From positions 1 to 21,442 of the forward strand of contig DKFC01000069.1 of assembly GCA_002452745.1 (NCBI GenBank): DNA of 21,442 bases. The letters are read 5' to 3'. Of this stretch, positions 1 to 6,415 are shown piece after piece (the stretch's first letter is position 1; each line of letters begins with the position of its first letter). The notes under the pieces are model-generated. The model saw nothing but the letters and a program-made list of their open reading frames with translations, did no database searches and was not told the DNA's origin. This DNA comes from Firmicutes bacterium UBA6806 (GTDB lineage: Bacteria; Bacillota; Clostridia; Peptostreptococcales; Acidaminobacteraceae). The position numbers and the translations under genes are program-made.

Positions 1-164
1 TATGTAACAATTATATTAGACTCGTTCACGCCTATGGTCTTAAATAGAAATGCCAAAAATGTCATTAGAATTATAATGCCCACTGAATAACAAGCATTTC
101 TTATGACAAATACAGTAGTCACTTCTTTTGAATTTTCAGTCCTTTCATAATTAAATCTATCCAT
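1..164 (-). CDS. Sensor histidine kinase with DUF4118 membrane domain, N-terminus only (runs off the window)
   Basis: The frame is open from an ATG at 164 to the window edge (54 codons). A GAGGT ribosome binding site lies 7 nt upstream of the ATG. After about 24 polar residues comes a hydrophobic segment, then FLFKTIGVNESNIIVTY. That resembles the first helix and following loop of the four-helix DUF4118 domain found in KdpD and related sensor kinases, where the loop commonly reads like GFSEANIIxVY. The membrane domain begins almost at the N-terminus, so the KdpD sensor and universal-stress domains are absent. A free-standing DUF4118 kinase is therefore more likely than true KdpD. The kinase domains would lie left of the window and cannot be seen. 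The family match rests on a short stretch, so the assignment is moderate. Confidence 0.55.
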   Translation of the reverse strand, partial: MDRFNYERTENSKEVTTVFVIRNACYSVGIIILMTFLAFLFKTIGVNESNIIVT

Positions 165-287
165 TTAGAACCTCACGCATTTTAAGCCTCTATTGCTTGA
201 CAACAAGAAAAGCTCGGCCTTTTTTCTCAAAAAATACGTCTCAAGAGCATCAATCGTAAAGTAACAGGCATCGCCGTTTTCCCTGAA
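165..287 (-). pseudogene. 40-codon open stretch without a start codon, possible 3' relic of a gene
   Basis: Between the csp terminator and the DUF4118 kinase the minus strand has a frame open for 40 codons. It runs from just after an in-frame TAA (288-290) to a TAA (165-167) directly adjacent to the kinase ATG. It begins FRENGDACYFTIDALETYF and has varied, coding-like codons, but no ATG or GTG near its beginning and no ribosome binding site. The upstream end coincides with a partial copy of the REP-like core (293-307). This looks like the tail of a gene whose front has been lost, but a chance open frame of this length is possible in AT-rich DNA. I do not recognise the family. Confidence 0.25.
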
Positions 288-311
288 TTATTTTCGCAAT
301 GGCGTTAAATT

Positions 312-339
312 AAAAAAACCTCGGTATCACCGAGGTTTT
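312..339 (-). terminator. Rho-independent terminator of the cold-shock gene
   Basis: An 11-bp perfect stem (315-325 with 329-339) encloses a 3-nt loop. On the minus strand it is followed by a run of seven T. It starts 6 nt beyond the csp stop codon, so it ends that transcript. Confidence 0.93.
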
Positions 340-345
340 GGTTAA

Positions 346-549
346 CTATCTAAGTGGCGTTACGTTTTCTGCTTGAGGTCCTTTAGGTCCTTGAGCGATT
401 TCAAAACTAACTGCTTCGCCTTCTTCTAAAGATTTGAAGCCATCTTTGTTAATTTGTGAAAAGTGTACGAAAACGTCTTTTCCATCTTCACCAGTGATGA
501 AGCCAAAGCCTTTTTCTGAGTTAAACCATTTTACTGTTCCGTTAATCAT
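346..549 (-). CDS. csp: Cold-shock protein, CspA/CspB family
   Basis: This 67-residue protein is a single cold-shock (OB-fold) domain of the usual family length. Both nucleic-acid-binding motifs are clear: RNP1 as KGFGFI (residues 13-18) and RNP2 as VFVHF (26-30). The opening NGTVKWFNSEKG is characteristic. Such proteins bind single-stranded RNA and DNA, melt RNA structure and act as chaperones in the cytoplasm. The ATG at 549 is chosen because GGAGGAA lies 7 nt upstream; the frame stays open further upstream, but those codons belong to the leader. A promoter at 690-718 would give a leader of about 130 nt, as in cold-inducible csp genes. A strong terminator follows. It is single-copy here and sits directly after the ABC-F gene. 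The family is certain; cold induction is inferred. Confidence 0.97.
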   Translation of the reverse strand: MINGTVKWFNSEKGFGFITGEDGKDVFVHFSQINKDGFKSLEEGEAVSFEIAQGPKGPQAENVTPLR

Positions 550-689
550 GTCTTGTTCCTCCAAAATTTTTTTCCTGAAAAACCTAGTACAAAAAAAACT
601 TAGCAAAATTTTGGAAGCACAGATAAAAATATTTGGCTACCTAACAAATTTTAATAATTTTTTTTACTGGTGAATCAAGGTACAACTTA

Positions 690-718
690 ATAATACAATG
701 AATTAACAAAAATTGCAA
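690..718 (-). promoter_or_regulatory. Predicted sigma-A promoter for csp with long 5' leader
   Basis: On the minus strand a -35 TTGCAA (713-718), a 17-nt spacer and a -10 TATTAT (690-695) lie just after the ABC-F stop codon. Transcription would begin near 683 and leave about 130 nt of untranslated leader before the csp ATG. Confidence 0.65.
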
Positions 719-724
719 GCATTT

Positions 725-2344
725 TTACAATTCATACATTGTATCAATTTGTTTTTGAATTGTCTCGTCATCCAAGAACTCATCAAAGTCTATTTCCTTG
801 TCAAAAACACCAGTAGGCGTAATTTCAATAACTCTATTTGCAATGGTTTCAATAAATTTATGGTCATGTGACGTAAACATCAGAGTTCCCTTAAATGCAA
901 TAAGTCCATTATTAACTGCCTCGATGGACTCCAAATCCAAATGGTTTGTTGGCTCATCCAGCAAAATAACGTTTGCCTTTGAAAGCATTAGTTTTGAGAA
1001 CATGCATCTCACTTTTTCGCCTCCTGAAAGGACACTTGCCATTTTAAGCGGTTCATCTCCAGAGAAGAGCATTTTACCTAAAAAGCCTCTAATGAAGGTT
1101 TCAGTTTTCTCTTCTGAATACTGACGAAGCCAGTCGATCAGATTCATTTCCATCCCTTCAAAGAATTCTGTATTGTCTTTTGGTAAATAGGATTGTGATG
1201 TAGTAACACCCCATTTGTAACTTCCTGAATCAGGTTCCATCTCACCCATTAAAATCTTAAACAGGGTGGTTCTCGCAATATCATTTCGGCTCAGGATAAC
1301 AATTTTATCACCTTTGTTAACTGTAAATGAAACATTGTCTAAAACCTTAACACCATCAATTATCTTTGTAATACCCTCTACTTGTAAAATATCCTTGCCT
1401 GCTTCTCGTTCAGGTGTAAACCCAACAAATGGATATTTTCTTGAAGAAGGTTGTATGTCTTCTATGTTGATCTTATCGAGCATTTTCTTTCTAGAAGTCG
1501 CCTGTTTTGCTTTTGAAGCATTGGAGCTAAATCTGGCGATGAAGTCTTGAAGCTCTTTAATTTTTTCTTCTTTTTTCTTGTTTTGTTCACGAATCAATCT
1601 CAGCATCAGTTGACTTGATTCATACCAGAAATCGTAGTTTCCAACGAATAATTTTGCCTTTCCAAAGTCTATATCTAGCATATGAGTACAAACCTTGTTT
1701 AAAAAGTGTCTATCATGCGAAACAACAATGACAATCTTATCGTAGTTAATCAAAAATTCTTCTAACCAGTTAATCGCCTTGAAATCCAAATGGTTTGTTG
1801 GCTCATCCATGAGAAGAATATCAGGCGCTCCAAAGAGCGATTGTGCAAGCAACACTTTTACTTTATCATCAGCAGGGATATCCGCCATGAGCTTTTGAAA
1901 ATTTTCAGGTCTGACACCTAATCCATTCAGAATCTTTTCTGCATTTGACTCTGCATCCCAGCCGTCCATTTCAGCAAATTCGCCTTCTAGCTCTGCCGCT
2001 TTCATGCCATCTTCTTCACTGAAATCCTCTTTCATGTAAAGTGCATCTTTTTCTTTCATGATTTCATAAAGCCTCTTATGCCCCATGATAACTGTATCAA
2101 TAACTGGATACTCGTCAAATTGGAAATGATCCTGTCTTAACACCGCAAGTCTCTCGCCCGGTGTTATAAACACATCACCTTCACTTGGTTCTATTTCACC
2201 TGAGAGAATTCTCAAAAATGTCGATTTACCCGCACCGTTTGCACCGATGACACCATAGCAGTTGCCCGGATTAAACTTTACATTTACCTCTTCAAAGAGT
2301 TTTTTATCACTAAATCTCAACCCTACGTTGGTTACTTGAATCAA
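725..2344 (-). CDS. ABC-F family ATPase, YkpA/YbiT type
   Basis: This is a soluble protein with two tandem ABC ATPase domains and no membrane segments. ABC-F proteins act on the ribosome, for example at the E site. NBD1 has Walker A GANGAGKST (34-42) and Walker B LLMDEPTNHLD (about 177-187). A charged helical linker follows (about 245-310), then NBD2 with signature LSGGE (439-443) and LLDEPTNHLD. The Walker A of NBD2 reads SRNDIARTT and the signature of NBD1 reads IPADD, so one composite ATP site is degenerate. I start at TTG 2344 (539 aa), because AAAGGTGG lies 7 nt upstream and the product then begins MIQVTNVGLRF like its relatives. An in-frame ATG at 2443 would add 33 residues. Antibiotic resistance is not implied, since this subgroup is largely housekeeping. 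Confidence 0.93.
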   Translation of the reverse strand: MIQVTNVGLRFSDKKLFEEVNVKFNPGNCYGVIGANGAGKSTFLRILSGEIEPSEGDVFITPGERLAVLRQDHFQFDEYPVIDTVIMGHKRLYEIMKEKDALYMKEDFSEEDGMKAAELEGEFAEMDGWDAESNAEKILNGLGVRPENFQKLMADIPADDKVKVLLAQSLFGAPDILLMDEPTNHLDFKAINWLEEFLINYDKIVIVVSHDRHFLNKVCTHMLDIDFGKAKLFVGNYDFWYESSQLMLRLIREQNKKKEEKIKELQDFIARFSSNASKAKQATSRKKMLDKINIEDIQPSSRKYPFVGFTPEREAGKDILQVEGITKIIDGVKVLDNVSFTVNKGDKIVILSRNDIARTTLFKILMGEMEPDSGSYKWGVTTSQSYLPKDNTEFFEGMEMNLIDWLRQYSEEKTETFIRGFLGKMLFSGDEPLKMASVLSGGEKVRCMFSKLMLSKANVILLDEPTNHLDLESIEAVNNGLIAFKGTLMFTSHDHKFIETIANRVIEITPTGVFDKEIDFDEFLDDETIQKQIDTMYEL

Positions 2345-2488
2345 TTTTTTGCCACCTTTCAATTGCGTATCAGCTCTGCTCACGAATTTTATCATCTGAC
2401 ATTTGAAGCATTTCTCGAGGAAATCTTCCCAATTTATACTCACAATCCTGACCGCTGTATTTTGTTCCGTACCTTTACCCGAATATAA

Positions 2489-2516
2489 ATTATATCATTT
2501 TTTCAGTGAAGTACAA
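2489..2516 (-). promoter_or_regulatory. Predicted promoter of the ABC-F gene, extended -10
   Basis: The minus strand has a perfect -10 TATAAT (2489-2494) preceded by TGA, an extended -10. A TTGTAC -35-like hexamer (2511-2516) lies 16 nt upstream. The transcript would have a leader of about 138 nt to the TTG start. The rest of the 300-nt gap between ABC-F and the DHH gene holds only the DHH terminator. Confidence 0.6.
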
Positions 2517-2583
2517 TCCCATTTATCAGATTTAACGAAATCTATATATTTTTTTTGCTTTATTATTCATAAAATACGTCAAA

Positions 2584-2622
2584 ATTAAAAAAAGCCTTCC
2601 AAAATCAACTTGATTTTGGAAG
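2584..2622 (-). terminator. Rho-independent terminator of the DHH phosphoesterase gene
   Basis: A 12-bp perfect stem (2596-2607 with 2611-2622) has a 3-nt loop. On the minus strand it is followed by a seven-T run. It lies about 20 nt after the DHH stop codon. Confidence 0.93.
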
Positions 2623-2644
2623 ACTGTCTTGTCAATTCAACACT

Positions 2645-3565
2645 TTATTTTATCTTTTCAATAACTTCCACAAGCAACTTGTCCGCCTCTTCATTTGAGA
2701 CTTGGCAAGTTCCTGCATTCATATGGCCGCCGCCGCCATATGACAACATAATATCACCAATATTTTTAGAATTGGTTCTATTGAAAATAGATTTACCCAC
2801 CGTGAAAACTGTGTTCTGTTTTTTTAATCCCCAAATCACTTGAATCGAAATATTACATTCTGGATAAAGGGCATATTTATAAAATCTGTTCCCCGGGTAT
2901 ATCGTCTCTTCTTCTCTCAAATCCACGACGATGACATTTCCATAAACCTTGGTGTTGTTTTGTATTTGAGCCTTAAACTCCACCAAGTACCTGTTGTATA
3001 AATCCACTCTCTCTTTTACATCTGGCAGTTCCAAGATTTCTTCAATTGAGTGATTTTTACAGTAGTCTATCAAATCCATCATCAATTGATAGTTCGAAAC
3101 TCTAAACTCTCTAAAACGACCTAGTCCTGTTCTGGCATCCATTAAGAAGCTAAGAAGTTCCCACCCTTTCGGGTTCAAAACATCATTTTTAGTAAACTGT
3201 GCAGAATCTGCCTTATCTACAGCTAAAATCATCTCATACGGTATATTTTTAAAGCGATCTCTCCCACCATAATATTCATAGACAACTCTTGCAGCAGAAG
3301 GCGCATCTTTGTCAATAATGTAATTGGGTTTTAACTCTTTGTTTCGAATCGTCTCACTTAAGTGATGATCGAATGCCAAATGAACACCATCAACATAAGG
3401 CAAATTGGTCGTGATATCTTTATCTGTAACTTCAATCAAACCATCTTGCATATCCTTAGGATGTACGAATTTGATATCATCAATCATCTCTAAATCTTTC
3501 AGCAACACTGCACAGACAAGTCCGTCAAAGTCACTTCTGGTTATCAATCTGTACTTTTCACTCAT
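2645..3565 (-). CDS. DHH/DHHA1 family phosphoesterase
   Basis: This 306-residue cytoplasmic protein belongs to the DHH superfamily, whose members hydrolyse phosphodiester or phosphoanhydride bonds (NrnA-like nanoRNases, c-di-AMP phosphodiesterases, exopolyphosphatases) with two metal ions. The N-terminal motif is SDFDG (D12, D14) and the DHH motif is at 66-68 (LAFDHH). AVDKADSAQ in the middle is likely the fourth metal-binding motif. The C-terminal DHHA1 signature is GGGGHMNAG (277-285). There is no membrane, PAS or GGDEF segment, so it is not GdpP. The ATG at 3565 has GGAGGG 4-5 nt upstream. It is transcribed away from a metallophosphoesterase, and a strong terminator follows. The exact substrate cannot be read from sequence; a nanoRNA or related nucleotide is possible. 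Confidence 0.9.
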   Translation of the reverse strand: MSEKYRLITRSDFDGLVCAVLLKDLEMIDDIKFVHPKDMQDGLIEVTDKDITTNLPYVDGVHLAFDHHLSETIRNKELKPNYIIDKDAPSAARVVYEYYGGRDRFKNIPYEMILAVDKADSAQFTKNDVLNPKGWELLSFLMDARTGLGRFREFRVSNYQLMMDLIDYCKNHSIEEILELPDVKERVDLYNRYLVEFKAQIQNNTKVYGNVIVVDLREEETIYPGNRFYKYALYPECNISIQVIWGLKKQNTVFTVGKSIFNRTNSKNIGDIMLSYGGGGHMNAGTCQVSNEEADKLLVEVIEKIK

Positions 3566-3590
3566 AGTCCCTCCAAATTTCGTATTTCAT

Positions 3591-3652
3591 CGTATAAACG
3601 AGTCAGTTTGTCGTGTATAATTATATTATACGACTATTCTTGGCGTATAAAC
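3591..3652. promoter_or_regulatory. Divergent promoter region with palindrome and direct repeats
   Basis: Between the divergent DHH and metallophosphoesterase genes a 17-bp inverted repeat (arms 3615-3621 and 3625-3631, 3-nt centre) contains a TATAAT box on each strand. It is flanked by two identical 9-bp direct repeats, CGTATAAAC, at 3591-3599 and 3644-3652. This is compatible with back-to-back promoters sharing an operator. No good -35 hexamers were found, so the exact promoters are uncertain. Confidence 0.4.
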
Positions 3653-3707
3653 AGACTGAGTTTATTTTTTGTCAAAGAAGCATCATTTTTTTAAAAGAGG
3701 ACAGCTT

Positions 3708-4301
3708 ATGAAAATTCTTGCAATTTCCGATATAGAAAGCCCTTATCTCTATGAATATTTCAACAAGGACAATTTTAAAGAGGTCGACCTCGTCTTATCC
3801 GCAGGGGATTTAAACGCAAACTACCTTTCCTTTATTGCGACAGTCATGTCATGCCCTGTTTTATATATTCACGGTAATCACGACAAGCGCCTTATACAGA
3901 CGCCACCAGGAGGCTGCATAGACATTGATGACCTTATATATACCTACAAAGGGCTTAGAATCGCCGGCATTGGCGGATGTATGCGCTATACAGGAGGCCC
4001 CTTTCAATTTACCGAGAGAGAAATGGCCAAACGCCTTCGCAGAAATCGTTTTAAATATCGCAAGGGCTTTGATTTGCTTCTGACCCACTCTCCTGCTTAT
4101 GGACTTGGGGATGGGGAGGATCAAGCTCACATAGGCTTCAAATGTTTTATTGATTTACTGGAAAAGTACAAACCGAAAACCATGATTCACGGACATCAAC
4201 ACCTAAATTACAGTCGAGGGAATCGCGAGATACTCTTTGGTCAAACCAAAATTATAAATGCGTATGGATACGCAATCATTGATTTAGAGATTCCTCTATA
4301 A
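3708..4301 (+). CDS. Calcineurin-like metallophosphoesterase
   Basis: This 197-residue soluble protein has the metallophosphoesterase motifs in order: SDIES (D8, E10), AGDLNA (D34), HGNHD (55-59), LTHSP (H127) and HGHQH (161-165). These residues bind a two-metal centre that cleaves phosphoesters. The first motif reads D-x-E where most families have D-x-H; as I recall, clostridial relatives share this. I start at the ATG at 3708, with AGAGGA about 8 nt upstream. An earlier in-frame ATG at 3669 adds 13 residues but has no ribosome binding site. It is the only plus-strand gene. It is divergent from a DHH phosphoesterase and its stop codon overlaps the stop of the convergent ParB/BMP gene by 6 nt. 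The substrate is unknown. Confidence 0.9.
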   Translation: MKILAISDIESPYLYEYFNKDNFKEVDLVLSAGDLNANYLSFIATVMSCPVLYIHGNHDKRLIQTPPGGCIDIDDLIYTYKGLRIAGIGGCMRYTGGPFQFTEREMAKRLRRNRFKYRKGFDLLLTHSPAYGLGDGEDQAHIGFKCFIDLLEKYKPKTMIHGHQHLNYSRGNREILFGQTKIINAYGYAIIDLEIPL

Positions 4302-6200
4302 GATAATTTGGACGTTATCTACATACCAATCCATCTCTAAAATAGCCTCTGGGGATAAAATTGTATTTTCCTCAACTCTTAAATTACCATTCTGATCATA
4401 AATGGGGCCACTGAAAGGATGATATTGATCTGACATAATCATTTTTTTCATCAAGTCTATAAGTTTTGCCGTTTCGGCGGGGACGTGTTTTTTTGAATAA
4501 TAGATATCTATAACACCAGAAGCAATTCCCCACCAGAAGTTGACGAGTCTCCCCTCATCTGACATCTGTGAAGTGACCTTTTGATAGGTTCCATTTAGGA
4601 TACTTGCAATTATCTTCTCGTAAAAAGTACCCCATAACCAGATTGGAGATGCCAAGTATTTTTCAGGTTGCTTGGTTTCAGGATCAATATTGCACAGCAT
4701 GGAATAAACACCGTATTCCCACGTGACATCTCTTGGCACAATTATGTTCTTATTGCTGACGATATCTGCGCCTCTCTCAATAAGTTTCTCACTTAAGTCC
4801 GTACTGACTTTTGGATTATTCCACTCTCCAGTCCACACCACCAGTAATTTTGCAAATGGATTCACCATTTTAACACCCATTGCGAAGGCATTTATGCATG
4901 ATATAACCTCTGGATTAGGTTCTGTTGCTGTATATCCAATGATATTGCTCTTGGTCATTGCCCCAGCTATTAAGCCAGTCAAGAATCTAGGTTCATATGT
5001 CCTGCCAAAGTAATTGGTCATGTGCACATATGGTCTGTTTCCAGAACAATTAAAAAACTTTATGTGTGGATTTTCAAGAGCACATCGAAGTGTTGCCCTT
5101 CTGTATATTTCGCTGGTGGTAAAGATGATGTCATAGCCTTGCTTTGCAAATTCGCTAATGGCATTATATGCTGACTTATCCTCAGGAACATTGTCGATGT
5201 ATTCAGTCTCAATTTGATCATTAAAGTGGGCCTCTATATACTGTCTTCCCAGTTCATGAGAATATGTCCAACCTGATTTTTCGACGTCCCTTGCATATAC
5301 AAAGCCCACTCTTATCTTCTTGTGCATGAGAGCGGTCAAACTGCTAAAAAATGAAGTCTTCTCTATGTTGTCCGATGTAGTGTGAATATCTATCTCTTCA
5401 TCTTCACCATAATTTTGAAGCTCTCTAATCAGAAGCGGCATGACTTTTTCCGCCCCCTCTTCATCTAGCTCTCTTGGAATTTCATAGAGCTTCGCATAGA
5501 GAACAAAAGCATCTCCCGTGGTGACATTTAACTGATCCCCACCCATTTGCTTATAAATTCGTCTGAATGGCTCATATACATAATGTAGAAAATGGCTGTA
5601 TTTAGACTCATAGTAGGAATATCCCGGCTCATACGCCCTCAAATACTTTAAAAGCCTGAAATATCGAGTTGCCTTTGAAAGCCATACTTCTATGAGACCA
5701 GTCTCTTTATAAAATTCCAAAAATGAATAGTAAAGTTTTACATCTTCATCCTGCTCATCGTACTTTGGAACCAATCTATAAACTTGAGCCATAACCTTAA
5801 CAGCATCAAAGTACTTTAGGACGCTGACCCGTTTATTGCCCTCCATTACATAGTAATAATTAAGGTACTCATACACTTTTATAGGATCTCTGATGCCCTC
5901 TTTGACATGTGCTGCACAGAGGTTGCACCACTTACTTCCGAATTCACTGTTGACACTTTCCAGCGGCATAAAATTCTTTGAGAAAATCATTCGTCTAGAA
6001 TTAAAATAAGTCCCCACTACCTTTTTTAAGGGAATTTCTTGAATGCCCAAGTCCACTGTTGCAACAATCTCTATATCCTTTAGCAGGCCATCTAAACTCG
6101 TCAAATGGCCCGAAAGACCTCTTGCCTTGAGCCGATTGTATTCCTTCCGCCCTTTAATTCTGGCATCCGTATAATATTCCGTTACATTTCCTTCAAACAT
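4296..6200 (-). CDS. Cytoplasmic fusion of a ParB-like domain and a BMP/PnrA-type ligand-binding domain
   Basis: This 634-residue protein has two recognisable parts. Residues about 75-145 look like a ParB/sulfiredoxin-fold domain, centred on YVMEGNKRVSVLKYF (118-131), which matches the ParB box with its EGN-R core. A helical stretch (about 150-290) follows. From about 295 to 600 it resembles BMP/PnrA nucleoside-binding proteins of ABC transporters: KIRVGFVYARDVEKSGWTY, DIIFTTSEIY, ITATEP-like GYTATEPNPEV, and GTFYEKIIASILNG. There is no signal peptide, lipobox or membrane segment, so the binding domain is probably inside the cell. No permease or ATPase gene is nearby. AGGTG lies 7 nt before the ATG. 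I recall similar full-length proteins in other Clostridia, so this is not an assembly artefact. A role as an intracellular nucleoside sensor is inference. Confidence 0.85.
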   Translation of the reverse strand: MFEGNVTEYYTDARIKGRKEYNRLKARGLSGHLTSLDGLLKDIEIVATVDLGIQEIPLKKVVGTYFNSRRMIFSKNFMPLESVNSEFGSKWCNLCAAHVKEGIRDPIKVYEYLNYYYVMEGNKRVSVLKYFDAVKVMAQVYRLVPKYDEQDEDVKLYYSFLEFYKETGLIEVWLSKATRYFRLLKYLRAYEPGYSYYESKYSHFLHYVYEPFRRIYKQMGGDQLNVTTGDAFVLYAKLYEIPRELDEEGAEKVMPLLIRELQNYGEDEEIDIHTTSDNIEKTSFFSSLTALMHKKIRVGFVYARDVEKSGWTYSHELGRQYIEAHFNDQIETEYIDNVPEDKSAYNAISEFAKQGYDIIFTTSEIYRRATLRCALENPHIKFFNCSGNRPYVHMTNYFGRTYEPRFLTGLIAGAMTKSNIIGYTATEPNPEVISCINAFAMGVKMVNPFAKLLVVWTGEWNNPKVSTDLSEKLIERGADIVSNKNIIVPRDVTWEYGVYSMLCNIDPETKQPEKYLASPIWLWGTFYEKIIASILNGTYQKVTSQMSDEGRLVNFWWGIASGVIDIYYSKKHVPAETAKLIDLMKKMIMSDQYHPFSGPIYDQNGNLRVEENTILSPEAILEMDWYVDNVQIIL

Positions 6201-6317
6201 CGTTTCACCTGCTTATATTATATCCAATAAGTTTGCCTCTTCTTTTATGTCATCATTATACCCTACTTCTCCTATAAAAAGCTATAAAGTTAACCTTGAG
6301 CTCTTCAGCGTCAAATA

Positions 6318-6366
6318 AAAATGACAATTCACCTTCATCCTTCTTGGCAAATTGTCACTTTTATGA
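6318..6366 (-). terminator. Probable terminator after pheT
   Basis: Eight-bp arms (6322-6329 and 6350-6357) with a partly pairing 20-nt interior are followed on the minus strand by a T-rich tail. They lie about 60 nt past the pheT stop. T-runs flank both sides, so it may act in both directions. Confidence 0.5.
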
Positions 6367-6415
6367 TTATTCATTGACTTACTTTACATTAGCTTTGTTT
6401 TTATTTACCTTAATC

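Noticed and set aside
1..164. True KdpD next to a Kdp potassium system
   Set aside because: The DUF4118-like helix begins within 25 residues of the start, so the KdpD sensor and stress domains are absent, and no kdp genes are in the window. The Ktr genes are 11 kb away.
2345..2443. Longer ABC-F protein starting at ATG 2443
   Set aside because: The extra residues match nothing in the family, and the ribosome binding site before TTG 2344 is better placed.
3669..3707. Longer metallophosphoesterase start at 3669
   Set aside because: There is no ribosome binding site, while ATG 3708 has one and begins the conserved MKILAISD.
6201..6300. Promoter of the ParB/BMP gene
   Set aside because: Two TATAAT boxes on the minus strand (6217-6222 and 6255-6260) are present but neither has a plausible -35 at 16-18 nt.
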